Source of the DNA: Phascolomyces articulosus
Taxonomy: Eukaryota; Mucoromycota; Mucoromycetes; Mucorales; Lichtheimiaceae
Assembly (NCBI GenBank): GCA_025677815.1
Contig: JAIXMP010000004.1
Coordinates: 558,001 to 622,000 of the forward strand
Length of the DNA: 64,000 nt
Direction: 5' to 3'
A program made the translations under genes and the position numbers. The notes under the pieces were generated by a model. That model was not told the origin of the DNA. It made no database searches and worked only from the letters and a program-made list of their open reading frames with translations. Shown piece after piece: positions 62,875 to 64,000 of the stretch (its first letter is position 1; every line of letters begins with the position of its first letter).

Positions 62875-64000
62875 ATGTTTCAAATCACTCCACAACTTTA
62901 CGATAAAATTAAACACTTTGCTAAATTTCCACAAACAGGCGTTTCGCTTCGACAAATGGTCATGTTTGGTAAATATATTCTTCAATGAACCATTTTATTT
63001 TCTGCCATTCGGCAACCTGTCTTTTTTATATTTCAGTTTCGTCGGACCTCTTTTTATCACTTTTATGCCGTTACTTAAAAAATATAAATCCATATATAAA
63101 TTATCGTTTAATAGGTCCAAAACCAACGAAAGGAACAATGTTTAAAGCAAGTCAATTTCTTCATGGTAATGTTATATCTATATAAACATATTTATAAAAC
63201 TTGGATGAAATAAAAAATCATGATGTTGCGCCACATATTGTTGCCCTGGATATTATAAAACAAAAAACAAATAAAAAAAAATCCCCCTAATTTTTTTTTA
63301 ATCGAATGTAATTTTTTTTAGAGGAATTACCAATACGACTTGCTCATCGTGTGAAAGAACTTGATGAACTTCCCGGCCATTTGTGTGAGATGCCATCTAT
63401 TATAAAAGTTAAAAATTGGTATGCACAATCCTTCCAGGTAAATAAGATGATGAGGATGGACCATGATAAATTAAGGAGAAAGTTGGAAAGTGGAGGTTTT
63501 TAATGCTCTAATAATAAAAAAGGGGAAAGGAGGGTTTAAAGCTTAGGAGAGGAAAAGTTTAATCATGTTTTAAAATAAAAATATACCTAGGAACTTCTCG
63601 ATTTACCGCCTCCACAATTATCAAGTATCATGAAAGAACGAATTAAACATGCATCACAAAAGAATAGTTTAAAATCATACCCTGCAAGTGTTCCAAATCC
63701 TGCTTTACGATCCGTACCACCACCAGCACATACTAATCTTCATCCAGTGATACCTATTGGTCATCGGTATATATCTATATCATTTTATTGTTCTATCAAC
63801 AAATCAAACGTTCTCATCATTGAAAATATACTTATATAAGTGTAGTTATTTCACCAATGTTGAAGAAATTGACTGTTCTCCCGAAGTATTAACCTATACC
63901 GATAATTTTGTCAAAACCATTGAAACAATCAAGACACGACATGATCCAGTGGTTACGACCGTGGGTAATTTTTTTTTCTTTAATCATTTCTTTTTAGTTG
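62875..64000 (+). CDS. PDK: Mitochondrial pyruvate/branched-chain dehydrogenase kinase, 5' part
   Basis: Five exons are seen (62875-62968, 63115-63165, 63322-63437, 63591-63766, 63846-63964), after which a GTAATT donor leads out of the window. The ~185 residues present are the N-terminal four-helix regulatory domain of PDK/BCKDK kinases: LRQMVMFGPKP, ASQFLHEELPIRLAHRVKEL, LPGHLCEMPSI, VKNWYAQSF and a later IKTRHDPVVTTV. The family phosphorylates and inactivates the mitochondrial pyruvate or branched-chain ketoacid dehydrogenase complex. The GHKL ATP-binding domain lies beyond the right edge. The linker between WYAQSF and IKTRHD is longer than usual, with an insert rich in Pro and Lys (residues ~90-150). 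The fifth exon uses the second AG (GTGTAG); the first gives a stop. Confidence 0.9.

Overview
This is nuclear DNA of a filamentous fungus, most likely Mucoromycota and probably Mucorales. It is strongly AT-rich. Genes carry many short GT-AG introns (mostly 60-150 bases, up to eleven per gene), and the proteins read as fungal: YME2, SKT5-type Sel1 protein, SFC1, short DUF962 protein, class II DAHP synthase. The order is inferred; no rRNA or other marker fixes it. Exon boundaries were placed by hand from splice signals, phase continuity and protein conservation, so a few edges may be off by a base or by an alternative splice site.

Left part (1-31 kb), gene-dense after a 2.4 kb repeat-rich lead: a Mid2/Skg6-like membrane protein (+); NTH1 DNA glycosylase (-) divergent from a PHOSPHO-type phosphatase (+); DGAT2 (-) with an apparent 5-base microexon; a 3.6 kb gene-poor gap; the SFC1 succinate/fumarate carrier (-) divergent from YME2 (+); an SKT5/CHS4-like chitin synthase activator (+); a ferric-reductase/NOX-type oxidoreductase (-); a PXA/Nexin_C protein (-) divergent across only 137 bases from a protein kinase (+); and a DUF962/Mpo1-like protein (-).

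Middle part (31-47 kb): an RS-rich HUB1/UBL5 protein (+), then 6.4 kb with only scraps (a tRNA-like element, possible transposon relics), then an RGS domain fused to an FSP1/AIFM2-like FAD oxidoreductase (+), then 4.3 kb without a recognisable gene.

Right part (47-64 kb): an IFRD homologue (-) divergent from an NT5DC-type HAD 5'-nucleotidase (+), which converges on class II DAHP synthase (-); a 4.4 kb gap; an RNF115/126-like RING-H2 ligase (+); a weak CBM20-like small gene (-); and the 5' part of a mitochondrial PDK/BCKDK-type kinase (+) cut by the window end.

The genes are unrelated housekeeping functions in lipid metabolism, mitochondria, cell wall, DNA repair and splicing. I see no biosynthetic cluster, defence island or CRISPR. 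The most unusual items are the RGS-FSP1 fusion, the DGAT2 microexon, the RS-HUB1 fusion, and a signal-peptide-like reading frame separated from the Mid2-like protein by one stop codon inside a possible 57-base intron.
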